DNA of 64,000 bases, from assembly GCA_046530765.1 (NCBI GenBank), contig JBHEQS010000005.1:1-64000 (forward strand), read 5' to 3'. A program made the translations under genes and the position numbers. Positions 40,786 to 52,692 of this stretch are shown one piece after another (the first letter of the stretch is position 1; each line of letters opens with the position of its first letter). Under the pieces are notes generated by a model. That model saw nothing but the letters and a program-made list of their open reading frames with translations. It did not search any database and was not told the origin of the DNA. The DNA comes from Arsenophonus sp046530765 (GTDB lineage Bacteria; Pseudomonadota; Gammaproteobacteria; Enterobacterales; Enterobacteriaceae).

Positions 40786-43347
40786 CTTTTGTTTTTGTTT
40801 TCTAACAGAAATTGTATATAATCAAAGAAAGATTTTTTATCTAAAAATTAGCACAAAGATATTTCACAACCTCTTCAATACAATAACATAAATTCACAAT
40901 GTTTATATTATATCTGATGATTATTTAATGATAAATATCTTTAAATATTTATAACTTTTTACCATATTATATATTGTTAGACAATTTAGATATTTTTAAG
41001 TAAAAACTAATTTTTATGATCGAAGTTTTAGTATATACAATAATCTTTATAGAAAATTAAATAATGTATTATATTATAAGTAATTTATACTGATAATTGT
41101 TTAATTTTTGTAAATATAGAAGTTTTTATAATTTCACTTAAGTTATTTTACATAAAAATAAATTTTAATATTTTAAATTATTAAAACTCTATAAAATAAA
41201 ATAATTAAAATAACTATAATTAATATTAGATAATTTCATAATTTTAATTTACAAATAAATAATAGATGAGAACTTTTAATTTTTTATATTTAATTTTAAA
41301 TAGATAATTGAATAATTATAATATAATTTTCTTGTGATTGATACAAACAAATTTTATTAGTAAAGACTACACAGGTTTTAATATATCAATTTATAATATA
41401 TTTTTTATTCTTTTTATTATAATTATATGAATAAAATATATATTTAAATATTAATAATATGATAAAATAAGTTATTGTATATAATACAAAATAGTAAAAG
41501 ATAATATAATTTTAATAATAATCATAATGCTGTGTTAATAGTAATTTTGAGTATAAATTTAAAAATGTAATTTATAGGTTATATTAAAAATCTATCAAAA
41601 ACTAACAAGATTATATCATTAAGTATAAATTTCAAAAAAAATAGTTAATTTTAAGATGACAGATTTTAAAAAATAATTTAATAAATCAAAAAAAAATAAA
41701 AATCTTAAAATATATAAAATAGTAGATAGATTATCTAAAATTATAAGTATTTAATAAATTCAATGATAATTATAAACAAAAAGAAATATAATTAAAATAG
41801 ATAAAGAGAAGACTAATTAATGAAATTATTGTAATATTCAAAAATAAATTAATATACTTTATCTTTATAAATTAGGTTGAATTAGGTTATAAGCTATTAA
41901 ATTGATAGTTGCGAAATATGTATAACTTTTATTAAAAATTATTACTTTACTTAAATGATTTTTATTGAATATTATTATTTTAATAAGTACTTTTTTCATA
42001 TTTTTATACATAAACTTATGAAACACATTTAGATTATAATATAATAACGTCAGTAAACATATAATTTTATAGTATTATTCTAATAATAAAATTATATTAA
42101 TAATAATCTCAATTAAATGGTAATAATAAATTTCGTATACACTTAAATTTATCTTATCAATTCATCGAAATAATAAAATAAATTAAAAAGTTATAATATA
42201 TTTATAATTTTTCTAGAAATTATTAATCTTTCAATATGAAGTACATGAATATACAAGTAAATTACAATAATTAAGTAATTGATATGTTAAACTTTTTTTT
42301 CTAAAAAAAAGATAAATGTACAACATATGATTTATGCATCTATATTATGCATGCATAAATTAAATTTTTTAAAATATAAATATAATTGTATAATAAAAAG
42401 TAAAAATTCTATAATTATAGTAAATTACTATTTTAAATAAAAAGAAGTTTATAAAATAAAAACAGCATAATTAGTTTTGCGGAATCTATTGTATATTTTA
42501 TAATTGTTATTTACAACATAATAGTTATGAACATTATAAAAAATAAAAATAAATTAAAATCTAGTTTTAGAGTTACAAATAATGTCTTAATTGACTGAAA
42601 TAACTATGATAATATTTAATTTTAGTTATTCTAATATTTAAATTCTTTTACTAATAAAATTAATAAATATTTAATGAATACGGCACTTTTAATAATAAAT
42701 ATTATGAAATTATTAACTTTATCATATAAAACATAATCTATGTTAGTTATCTATTTTATTTTAAACATCATATTCTTAAATATCTTTACGTTAAGTATAT
42801 AAAATTAATTAATATTATATACTAATTAATTCTAATATCAAAAAACATTATAATTAGTTTATAATAATTAACTAAGAAATTATAAAATATAAAAATAATT
42901 AATTTAAAATGCTAATAAAAAAAATAGATAAAAACATTAAACATATGATTAAAATATATAATTTATTATAATCTAATATAAATAATTATAAAGATATTAA
43001 ATTATATCATCAACAATATATTAATATTCAAGATAAAATATAGTGAATATAATAATCCATTAGTTACATTGTAATATGTATTAATTAAAATTAACAAAAA
43101 TAAAATTAATATAAAAATAAAAATAATTATGATATATTTAGAATTATTAAATTTAGCATCCTAAAACATAGATTTTAATGTCACAGTTTAGGCATTTAAT
43201 AAAATTAATTTTTATTTAACTTTAATTCAATTAAAAACTATTATGAAATTAATGTTTTTATTATTTTACTATTATTATTTTTTATCTTAATCTAATTAAG
43301 CTTATATTTTAAAATAAATTTATTTAAATTATATTTTCTTTTATATA

Positions 43348-43372
43348 ATTATTCTATAATATATAGAATAAT
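43348..43372. repeat. perfect hairpin, 11-bp arms
   Basis: ATTATTCTATA and its complement flank ATA. It is noncoding. Confidence 0.55.
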
Positions 43373-45547
43373 CTTTACGTGTATTATAATTAATAAATTT
43401 TATCTTCTGAAATGATCAAATATAAAGATAACTAATTGATTTAAGATTTATTAATTTCTCTAAAAATCATCATATAATTAATTCTATATAAATTATATTA
43501 TAAATAGGTCAAATGTGTTTTAATTGAATATATACTATAATCTGATAATTGCATCCTGATACATAAACACTATTGATGCATATCTTAATTTTTTAAAATT
43601 ATAATACTTTATGATCTTTTTATTTTTTTAATAAACAAGATAAATAGTATAAAATGTAAAATATTTTAAAAAATAAATATTTTATAGGAATTTTTTATAA
43701 AAGCGTGTAAATATAATCTTTAAATTATTTAGTATATATGTAGCAAAACAAGTTTCAATTATAATATTTGTTTTTTCCTAAAAAGACTAAATAATAATTA
43801 TATATGTTTAGTATAAAATATAGTTATTAATATAACTCATAGAAAGATTTATAAATTTGTTAAAAAAGTTATAAAAAATGTATAAATTACAATTAGAAGT
43901 ATTAAATTTATAAAAGATTTTTTATATTATGTATTTTACTTAAAAAATATAAGTGTCAAAACTATTAAATTAATATTTGTTGAATTAATTAAATATAGAA
44001 ATAACGTTATAAAATTGTAGAATATTCGCAAATATAAACAAAACTATTTAAACATGATAATCTATTTAATATTATAAATATTATTTAGTTTCTGATTAAT
44101 TTTATATTATAAATAGCTCTTGCCCTCATTTATAGCATAATAATGAAATTTAATACAAGAATTTAAAACAATAATTCAGTGCTTAATAAAAGAAAATAAT
44201 TTCTTTAAAAAAAATTAATTTTTTTAAATTTAATGTAATTTATTATTAAGTTAATGATGTTAGTACATTTAAAAAAAATTAATTTATTATATTTTAAAAT
44301 ATAATAAATATAAAGCTAATTGAAATTATTATTATTAATAGCAAGCTTGTTGTATACATTTATATCAAATATTCGTTCATTAACGTTTATGATTTATAAC
44401 TACTGATTAGTAGAAATTTTTTTCTTAAAAAATATATTAAAATAATAATATTATATATTTAACTTTGGTGGTTTATTAACTATATATTAACAAATAATTA
44501 ATAATATAAACTACATTAAATCTCTGACGTTTTGCTTTTATTAAAATAATAATATTTTTTTGTTAATCAATAATTAAAAAAGTTAGTTAGTTTATTAAAC
44601 TTTTTATGATTATTTATATTTTATATATTTTTATAAAACTTAATAATAAGTATTATATATAAATACTATTTAGTACAATAAAATACATAAAAAAAATCAA
44701 TAAAAAGTATTATGATATTTTAATAAAAATATATTCTTTAATTAAAGTATATTAAAAATAGAAAAGTTTTAAACTTTATTATTAAAACTTTATATTGCCT
44801 ATGTTTACAATAAGGTTAAAAAGATTGATCTTATATATGATACATTTGTATCTAACACATATGATTAATACGCACCACTAAAACTTATTATACTATTAAT
44901 TAAGTTGTTTATATTGAAAAATAATAGAATTATTAATTATTACAGGAATTAAAATAATTATATTTCATTGCAGAATGAGATTGTCAGTTACTTATAGTAG
45001 AAATTAGTCGATTTATAATTTTAATGATTTTAATATAAATTAAATTAAAGCTAATTGTTTTAGCGAAATTATTTCGATCGATGTTTGTTTAGGTTAAATT
45101 TATATTTATTTCAACGAAATTTGTTAAAAATAAAAAATGAGATGAAAAAAAACAAAAAAAATATAAAAATAGTAAAATCAATTTGTTAAATATTTAAAAA
45201 GCTAACAAAAATGCGATTTTAAATAAAGAAAATTATATTGGAAACAATTAATATTAGAATAGACTGAAGTTGCTGCAAAATAAAATAAAAAGTTCTTTTA
45301 GATAAAGACTAAAATATATTATTAAATTTAAATAATATATTGAATATTTCAGTAATGAAATATTATATTAAAAGTATTACATGTTAAATAAAAAAAATAA
45401 AAAATTAATTAATATTGAATAAGTGATTATTTTAAGTATTAAGTTAATGACTTATATTTATTTAATAGTATTAATGTCTATTAAGTTAGATTAAAATTTA
45501 TGTTCATATTACTATTTAATTTTTATCAAAATTAAGTAAAAAAATTA

Positions 45548-45590
45548 TTATCTATAATATATATTGAATGCGAATGCATATTATAGATAA
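45548..45590. repeat. inverted repeat, 13-bp arms
   Basis: TTATCTATAATAT (45548-45560) and its complement (45578-45590) flank a 17-nt loop that includes GAATGCGAATGC, unusually GC-containing for this desert. Confidence 0.6.
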
Positions 45591-45849
45591 GAATTTGTTC
45601 TATTTTGTATTAGAGTATTTACTTACTTTAATATTTATTTATACAAAATTTAAATTATAAGTAATGAAAATTACTCTTCTTAAGACAATTTAATATATAT
45701 TCAATTATTAATCTAGGAATTAAAATTAAAAATAAACAAATACAACAGGGTCTATGTGATAGACTATAATTAACATAATTTAATTAAATATATTGATAAA
45801 ATATAAATATATTATACACAATATAAAATTTAAATTTTATATTTATTAT

Positions 45850-45890
45850 ATTTACTGTTAATAAATTTTATTAATTTATTAACAGTAAAT
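45850..45890. repeat. perfect hairpin, 18-bp arms
   Basis: Arms 45850-45867 and 45873-45890 pair perfectly around TTATT. The stem includes ACTGTTAATAA. No adjoining gene. Confidence 0.8.
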
Positions 45891-46011
45891 GAATTAAAGA
45901 AACTATATGAATAAATTTAAAATATTTAAGTAAATAACTGAAAACATTGATAGTAACGAATATGTTCTTTTATTAATATATTATTTATATTAATAAATAA
46001 ATGTGATAAAT

Positions 46012-46036
46012 AAATTAAATTAAATTAAATTAAATT
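46012..46036. repeat. pentamer repeat (AAATT)5
   Basis: Five perfect tandem copies of AAATT in gene-free DNA. Confidence 0.8.
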
Positions 46037-49000
46037 AATAAATAGTATATCTAAAATTTATGATTAATATGTTTTAAGTTTTATTAAACTAGAAAAGGAA
46101 TATATCAGAAAAACAAGTCGACATTATAATTGCTATAAATATAAAAACAAATATACTATCATTTGCAATGATTATAATAATTGATGAATAATAATTAAAT
46201 ATTGAAATATCTATGAAACAGTCAATTATTATCAATTAAATATAGATTTAAAATTTTATAAAATGTTTCAGGTAAAATCATTTTTATTAATAATCAAAGT
46301 AATTTGATAGAAAATTATATAATTAATATTATAAAATTAATGATTAGATAACGATTATTTATCTATACAATATTACAATTAGAGTTTATAGTTAGTCATA
46401 TTATAGTTATTTTAAAAAATATTGCAAAAAAAAATTAAATTTAAATACTATGAACTGAAGTTTTTTATTTGATATATAATAATTATGATTTTTATAGTTA
46501 TATTAACAATTATTATTTAAATTTTAATTTGAATGCTAATTAATATCTTAAAACAATTTTTAGTAAAAAGCAAAATTCAATCTATTTACTTAATGAATAT
46601 TTATTTATTAACTTATTTATTAAGAAATATTTTTATAAAAAAATCAATAAATTAATAAATACTAAACATAAAGATCAAGTTAATTTAAATAATTATCTTA
46701 CATTATTAAATAAATTTCTAGAAATTAAAAATCATTTTCTAACATAAATAAAAGCTATAGTTAATTAATATGGATTTATTAAATAAGAATGTAATAATTA
46801 TAAAAAATAATTTTTATAAAAAAATCAATAAATTAATAACATTTACAAATACTATTAAAGTAATATGAAATTTAATTTTATATTAGTAAATAATTATAAA
46901 TTGTTAAATATAATAAAAGTAGTAAACATAAAAGAGATTAATTTATTTAATAATAAAAAAAAGTTTTGTAACTTGCATAAATATCAATTTATTAAAAAAA
47001 ACTATTAATAAAACATAAAATATTAAAAATAAAGTATTTTATATAAAAACATAAATTAAAATATTAAAATAATTACAAACTTATAATATAATATTTACTA
47101 TAATTATCAATTATAATATAGAATCTTAAGCAAAACTAAAAGCAACTTTATTATTGTTATATAATAATTTAATTTAATAAATATATTACTTATAGATATT
47201 TATCTATTATTGAAATAAAATTTATTTACGAAAAAATGAATGATTAATTTTAAAATATAAACAAGTAAATAAAGATTGCTTGAAAGTAATTTATTTAGTT
47301 ATTTATTAATGTGAATGTAATATTTTAATTAAAATGTTATTTATTGTAATAATTAATTTTTAAAAAAAATATTATAATTAATAATTATAGAACAAATGAA
47401 ATGTTGTAATAGTTTACAAAACTTATTACAGTTCTATTATATTTAAATAATATGTATATTAAATTTAAGATTATTTTAATATAACCAAAATTTAGAAAAA
47501 TTAATATTAATTTAAGTTTAATCATAAAGATTAGATCTTAAAATATATATTTTATTTTTAGAAAATTAAAAAGATAAAAATTTTAATAATTATTTATAAA
47601 TATAAAATAAGTAAAAAAATAATTAAACTTTAAATTTAAAAAAATGTAATAATGTATGATTAAATAAATATAATATTACTTACTTGAAAAATAACTTAAT
47701 TCTATTAACTTTTTATGTTTATTTATAATGTAAAATAAAATGTCAAACGACATATAAAATAATAACACTAATCTCACTAAATTTTATTATTTCTACTGAA
47801 CATATATATAAACAATTTAGAATAAGAAATTTCTACACAGAATGTGATTTGATGTTAACTTTATAGTTAAAATTGTATTATTAAGATAAAATTTATGTAT
47901 TGAATTAATTTTTAAAGTTATTAATATACACGATCTTCTTCTTATTATTAATTATCTTTTCACATTATGAAATATTTGAACATTAATTTATTTCAATAAA
48001 ACAAGTTATTTACTCATGCATAGATACAAATATACCAAAATCATAAAGAAATTCATTGCTTATTTAAAAAATCTTTATAATTAATTAAAATATATTAATC
48101 TTCTTATTTGGCATCAATAACACTAGATTAAGATGTATTCAGTAATAAAACTCAAGTAAGAATAAAATTAGTTTTATCGTTGTAGAGATATTATTGTTAT
48201 AGTTACTAAACTAGATAAATTTCATATGCAATACACATCTAAAAAATATAACTATGCATATTAACACAATATCCTATTAAATTTAATGTAATTAACTAAT
48301 AAAAATAGAGATTAGTCTATAATTTTATTAATATAAAGACTATTATAAGTATTGATGTGAAAGAATACTGAAATATTTTTTAGAAAATAATAATAACATG
48401 TTATTGCATGTCAGATAAATGGCAATTAACTTCAAAAAATAAAGAAAAAATAATTAATATAAATAACTGTAAGCAAACTATTTACATATTCTAATAAATT
48501 TTATGATTTATATGAATATTCGTTGAAAACTAATAGTATTAATAAAAATTAAAGTATTCTATAATAGAATTATCTTTATTTAATAAAATAACAAATAACA
48601 TATAAACTCATAATTAAACAATAAAATATTGTTGTTTTAATTATTTCAGTAAAAAACAAAAGATAACAGTAGTAAAATTATTAAAATAATAAATAATTGA
48701 TTACTTTAAAAAAGATTTGTATAATAGTTTTATAAAATTTAATTGCGTCGTTTTTAACATAATAGTAAAAATTTAAAAATCAATAATTGTTATTAAATAA
48801 TTTTAACGTTACTTTAATTACTAATTAATAATAATTATTTTTAATTAAAGTACTACAATTAACCTTAATTACATAACAGCTAATATTTAATATTAGTAAT
48901 ATTTATAATTAAAGTTTATATAGTTCGATAAAACATATTGAAATTAAAATTTAATTAATAATTAAAACTACAATAACTAACTGAGTCATTAAAATTTTTA

Positions 49001-49329
49001 ATAAATAAGAAAAATTAATAATTAAAGAAATATTAGAATAAAATAAAAAATTAATAAAAAATAATAAAAATATTTATCAAATATAAAGATAAGATAAGTT
49101 TTTCCAAAAAAAAATAATTCATATTCATTTTATTAAAAAATACAGATTATTTTTACCACTTTATAGTAAAAAATAGAAATTTTATAATAAAAATATACTC
49201 TATAATATGTTTATAGAAATGATAAGTATATATCAAATAATATAAATAAATAATAAATAAATCTATTGGCTACACTTATAATTAACAATAAGTTATAATG
49301 ATAATATAGTCTAAATTTTATAAATTTTT

Positions 49330-49372
49330 TTATTTCTGAATAATTTACTATCCAGTAATGATTCAGAAATAA
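49330..49372. repeat. two-tier inverted repeat upstream of the tRNA
   Basis: TTATTTCTGAAT (49330-49341) pairs with ATTCAGAAATAA (49361-49372). A second stem inside, TTACT-ATCC-AGTAA, forms a compact two-part hairpin. It lies about 118 nt before tRNA-Ile2. It could be a relic of a neighbouring gene end. Confidence 0.6.
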
Positions 49373-49453
49373 GTTAGATAAAGAAAACTATTTAGTTTAG
49401 CTACTTTAATTTATAAAATAACCATATTTATTATTGGATATTAGGCACTAGAC

Positions 49454-49459
49454 TATAAT
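49454..49459 (+). promoter_or_regulatory. possible -10 box of tRNA-Ile2
   Basis: A perfect TATAAT lies 30 nt before the first base of the tRNA, giving a leader of about 24 nt. The -35 region is poor (TTATTG at 17 nt spacing). In such AT-rich DNA a TATAAT can be chance. Confidence 0.3.
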
Positions 49460-49489
49460 AAAAACAACAAGTATAATTAATTTATTTTT

Positions 49490-49562
49490 GGCCCCTTGGC
49501 TTAGAGGTTAGAGCAGGCGACTCATAATCGCTTGGTCGCTGGTTCAAATCCAGCAGGGGCCA
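49490..49562 (+). tRNA. ileX: tRNA-Ile2 (anticodon CAU, lysidine type)
   Basis: A complete cloverleaf of 73 nt. The acceptor GGCCCCT pairs with AGGGGCC, then discriminator A. The anticodon loop CTCATAA has CAT at 49523-49525, and the T arm contains GGTTCAAATCC. The sequence is nearly identical to E. coli ileX, which reads AUA codons after TilS converts C34 to lysidine, rather than to a Met tRNA. The CCA tail is not encoded, so the Cca enzyme at 59258-60496 must add it. ileX is also a near neighbour of rpoD in E. coli. AUA is probably a heavily used codon in this AT-rich genome. Confidence 0.95.
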
Positions 49563-50302
49563 TAAAATGTAAATAATAATCACAAAAACTATAATAGTTG
49601 TTCTATTAAGTATTTATATTCCAATATATAATTTAAATTATTTTTTCGTAAAAAAAAAAGTGATTTATGAAATGTAAAGTTAAAGATTATTATTATCTCT
49701 ATGATTGTATTTTAATGAAATATAAATTTATGAACTAAAGCTCTAAGAAATTAATTATTATGAATGATTTAATGTATGAAGAAAAAAATAATTAATTGCA
49801 TTTATAATGCTAATTAATTATTAATAATAATATTTTTATTTTATGTTTTTTATAAAAAAACTAGTAAAAATTTGGTAAACATAGTATAAATATAATTTAT
49901 ATATCTTTTAAAGATATATTGTATATAATACTTTATTGTAGCTAAAGTTATTAAAAGAAAATCCTGAGAGTTTTAATATAACTTAAGAATAAGATATAAT
50001 AATAGAATATAGATAATAATAGATTATAACAAATTACATAATTTATAATTTTACAGACTAAATGTTAAAAAAATAAATATTAAGAATATGTTATACAAAA
50101 TTTAAATACTTATCAAATTAAGTTACTAGTTTTATTATATTTTTATCAGAAAATATTTAATATATATTTAAAATTTAATTTTAAATATATATTTAAAAAC
50201 TCAAATCAACTAAAGTGATATAATTTTTTTTAAAAAAAAAGTAGAAATATATTAAGAAAAAAATATATTTAATATCAATTATACTAGTTTTTTAAATTTT
50301 TT

Positions 50303-50351
50303 CAATATAAGAATAATTTCAGTAAATGTAGCTAAAATTATTCTTATATTG
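50303..50351. repeat. perfect inverted repeat, 17-bp arms
   Basis: CAATATAAGAATAATTT (50303-50319) and its exact complement (50335-50351) flank a 15-nt loop. Confidence 0.75.
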
Positions 50352-51535
50352 AGCACTTAACTATATATAAAACTAAATTATACTTATCATTTAATAGTAA
50401 CAACATTGATTTCATTAAAATCATTTAATATAAGTATTAAAGTGATATATTTTATTTTATTTAATTTTATTTGATAAATAAAATTATTTTGTGTAGTCAC
50501 TCATAAAATATAGTAATTATAGTAAATTCATATCATTCTATTATCTCCATTAACCTTATAATATAATACATAAACAAAAGAAAAATAAAATATAATAAAA
50601 ATTACTTATAACATTTCTATATTACAAATTATTTATATATTATTTTAAATAAAATTAAGTTGAATTATAATATATTTAGATAAATATATTTATTATCGAA
50701 CACAAAATTGAAGAATGGATCTAATATTAGATCAATCATGTTCGTATATTAATTATGGTTTAACTTAATTTAATAGTATAAACTAAACTCATATTCATAC
50801 TTGATTATTATAATATAAAGTTTATTTATTAAATTCTTCTTTCTTTTACTATTATATTTATATGCAAAATTAAAAATTAAAGTGCAAACTATTGATAGTT
50901 TTTTATAAAATATTTATGTGTATTTAAAATAATTCATGCTATATTAAAATTCCATCTACTTTTCATCTGCACTTTTGGTGCAATACCATATATAATTATT
51001 AATTGTGTATTATTTAGCAATCTAATTATTAATAGCTATTTAGTTTGATAAATTTTAAGTAAATAATATAATTTACTATAACTAATGTTAATAAATACTA
51101 TTTGTATTATTATTTACTTATTTCATTGCAGTTATCAATAGTTTTGATAAGATGTTAATCTTATACTTAATTTCTCTAATCATAATAGTAACAATTTTAT
51201 TATCATCTACTTTGCATAGATTGTTTAGCTTTTAAATTTACTAATAATTATGATATTTATTAACACTTATGTATATTTATTATTAACTTTATCTTTACGC
51301 TAATAAACTCATTGATATATTTGCTTATAATGCCACCATACTTTGTAACCTTTATATAAAAATTATATTTATTAATATAACAGTAAAATATTATTTCTGT
51401 TATTCTGATTTTTTATTAAATTTATCTAGTTAGATACTTAACAATTAGTTAGACTAATTAGACATGTAATATATTATGGAACTATTAGTATTTTACACAT
51501 AACTTTATCTTATTTTTTTTTAAAGAAATAGTTAA

Positions 51536-51565
51536 TTTTAATTTTAATTTTAATTTTAATTTTAA
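51536..51565. repeat. hexamer repeat (TTTTAA)5
   Basis: Five perfect tandem copies of TTTTAA, noncoding. Confidence 0.85.
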
Positions 51566-51749
51566 TGATTATTTATAGTATATTATTTAAGCTATAAGAA
51601 ATATTAGATTTATTTTTTACTCAGTTATAAAATTTTATGAACAATATTATATTTATTGATTAAAACTTATTCTTTTTGTGTAATATTGAAACTTGTTCTC
51701 TATTTTCTATTTCTTTCACATTAAAATAGATTATTAATATACTATTAGA

Positions 51750-51784
51750 TTTTATATTTTATATTTTATATTTTATATTTTATA
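51750..51784. repeat. heptamer repeat (TTTTATA)5
   Basis: Five perfect tandem copies of TTTTATA, about 200 nt after the hexamer array. Confidence 0.85.
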
Positions 51785-52476
51785 TAAATCCAATTTTATC
51801 TGAAGTTACTTAATATATAAAACATTGATAATCATATCACAACAACACTTAATGTTTTATTATTTAATTAATTTTGAAACATCAAATTAAGAATGTCATC
51901 TTTCATACATATGTAATTGAATTATATTCGAGAAATGCATATCTGATGTTTATATAATCTTGTTTCAAGAAAGGTATATTTTATTATTTTTTTTCAACTT
52001 ACTTTTATTTTAAGCATCAACTCATAATAAAATTAGTGTTTTTAGTTATTACCTACTTAATAATTATAAGTATTTTCATGTTTTTTGTTTCTAGATTTTG
52101 TATAAGATTTTTTATTGTTGCTAAATCAGATAAATTTATTCTCTTTCATTTCATGATTTCTACTTTACTTATAGAGTATTTATATAATAATCATAATTAA
52201 TTATATTAATAATGTATATTTATTGTTCACTTAACAAGTAAAAAAATAATTTAATTTTATTATTCAATATCGATATTTTATATATATTATAGTATATATA
52301 TAATAATAATAGATGTTCTAAATAATTTTATAATTATTATTTAAATTTTAGATAAATTATGTATCGCAATACTTCATATAAGTATTTAATTTTAAAGATA
52401 TTTTCACATTATATTAATTATTGAATACAAATAGATAAATTTTAGTAAAATTATTGTTTAGCTTTTAGTTTGAATT

Positions 52477-52500
52477 AACTTCTACTTGATAGTAGAAGTT
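52477..52500. repeat. GC-containing hairpin downstream of rpoD
   Basis: AACTTCTACT (52477-52486) and AGTAGAAGTT (52491-52500) flank TGAT. It lies about 190 nt past the rpoD stop in rpoD's direction. There is no T-run on the minus strand, so a terminator role for rpoD is doubtful. TTTATAG follows on the + strand. Confidence 0.55.
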
Positions 52501-52664
52501 TTATAGTTAAGGTGTTCTTTTTTCTAAAGACAGTCTATGTAAATATATTTTTTATCTATTGCCATCATTTGAATACTAATTAATTTATAGTAATGATTAA
52601 ATATTAATTTTGTTACATACAATATATTTTAATATCATTTAAGTACATATTTATATCTACAATA

Positions 52665-52686
52665 TATTTATATTTAAATATAAATA
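52665..52686. repeat. 22-bp palindrome just past the rpoD stop
   Basis: A perfect AT-only palindrome with no loop, 6 nt downstream of the rpoD stop. It has no T-run. It may slow or end transcription weakly. Confidence 0.4.
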
Positions 52687-52692
52687 ATTATT

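Larger units (their letters stand above)
39024..49489. other. 10.5-kb gene-free AT desert
   Basis: The largest gap in the window. It joins two blocks that lie far apart in E. coli (lpd and rpoD), so it probably spans an ancestral rearrangement point. I see no intact ORF of size and no RNA gene before the tRNA at 49490. It holds an octamer array (39571-39610), several hairpins, a pentamer array (46012-46036) and one GC-raised fragment with a membrane-helix-like reading frame (40451-40594). The + strand is visibly A-rich over much of it. Confidence 0.7.
49563..52692. other. gene-free region between tRNA-Ile2 and rpoD
   Basis: 3.1 kb without a readable gene. In E. coli, mug lies between rpoD and ileX, and no trace is readable. 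It contains hairpins at 50303-50351 and 52477-52500, tandem repeats at 51536-51565 and 51750-51784, and a palindrome at 52665-52686 just past rpoD. The + strand becomes T-rich from about 50.8 to 52.6 kb, the opposite of the A-rich desert before it. Confidence 0.65.

Noticed and set aside
39024..49489. Possible insertion sequences or prophage DNA in the desert
   Set aside because: No transposase-like frame, no long terminal inverted repeats flanking a unit and no integrase. The hairpins are local single structures.
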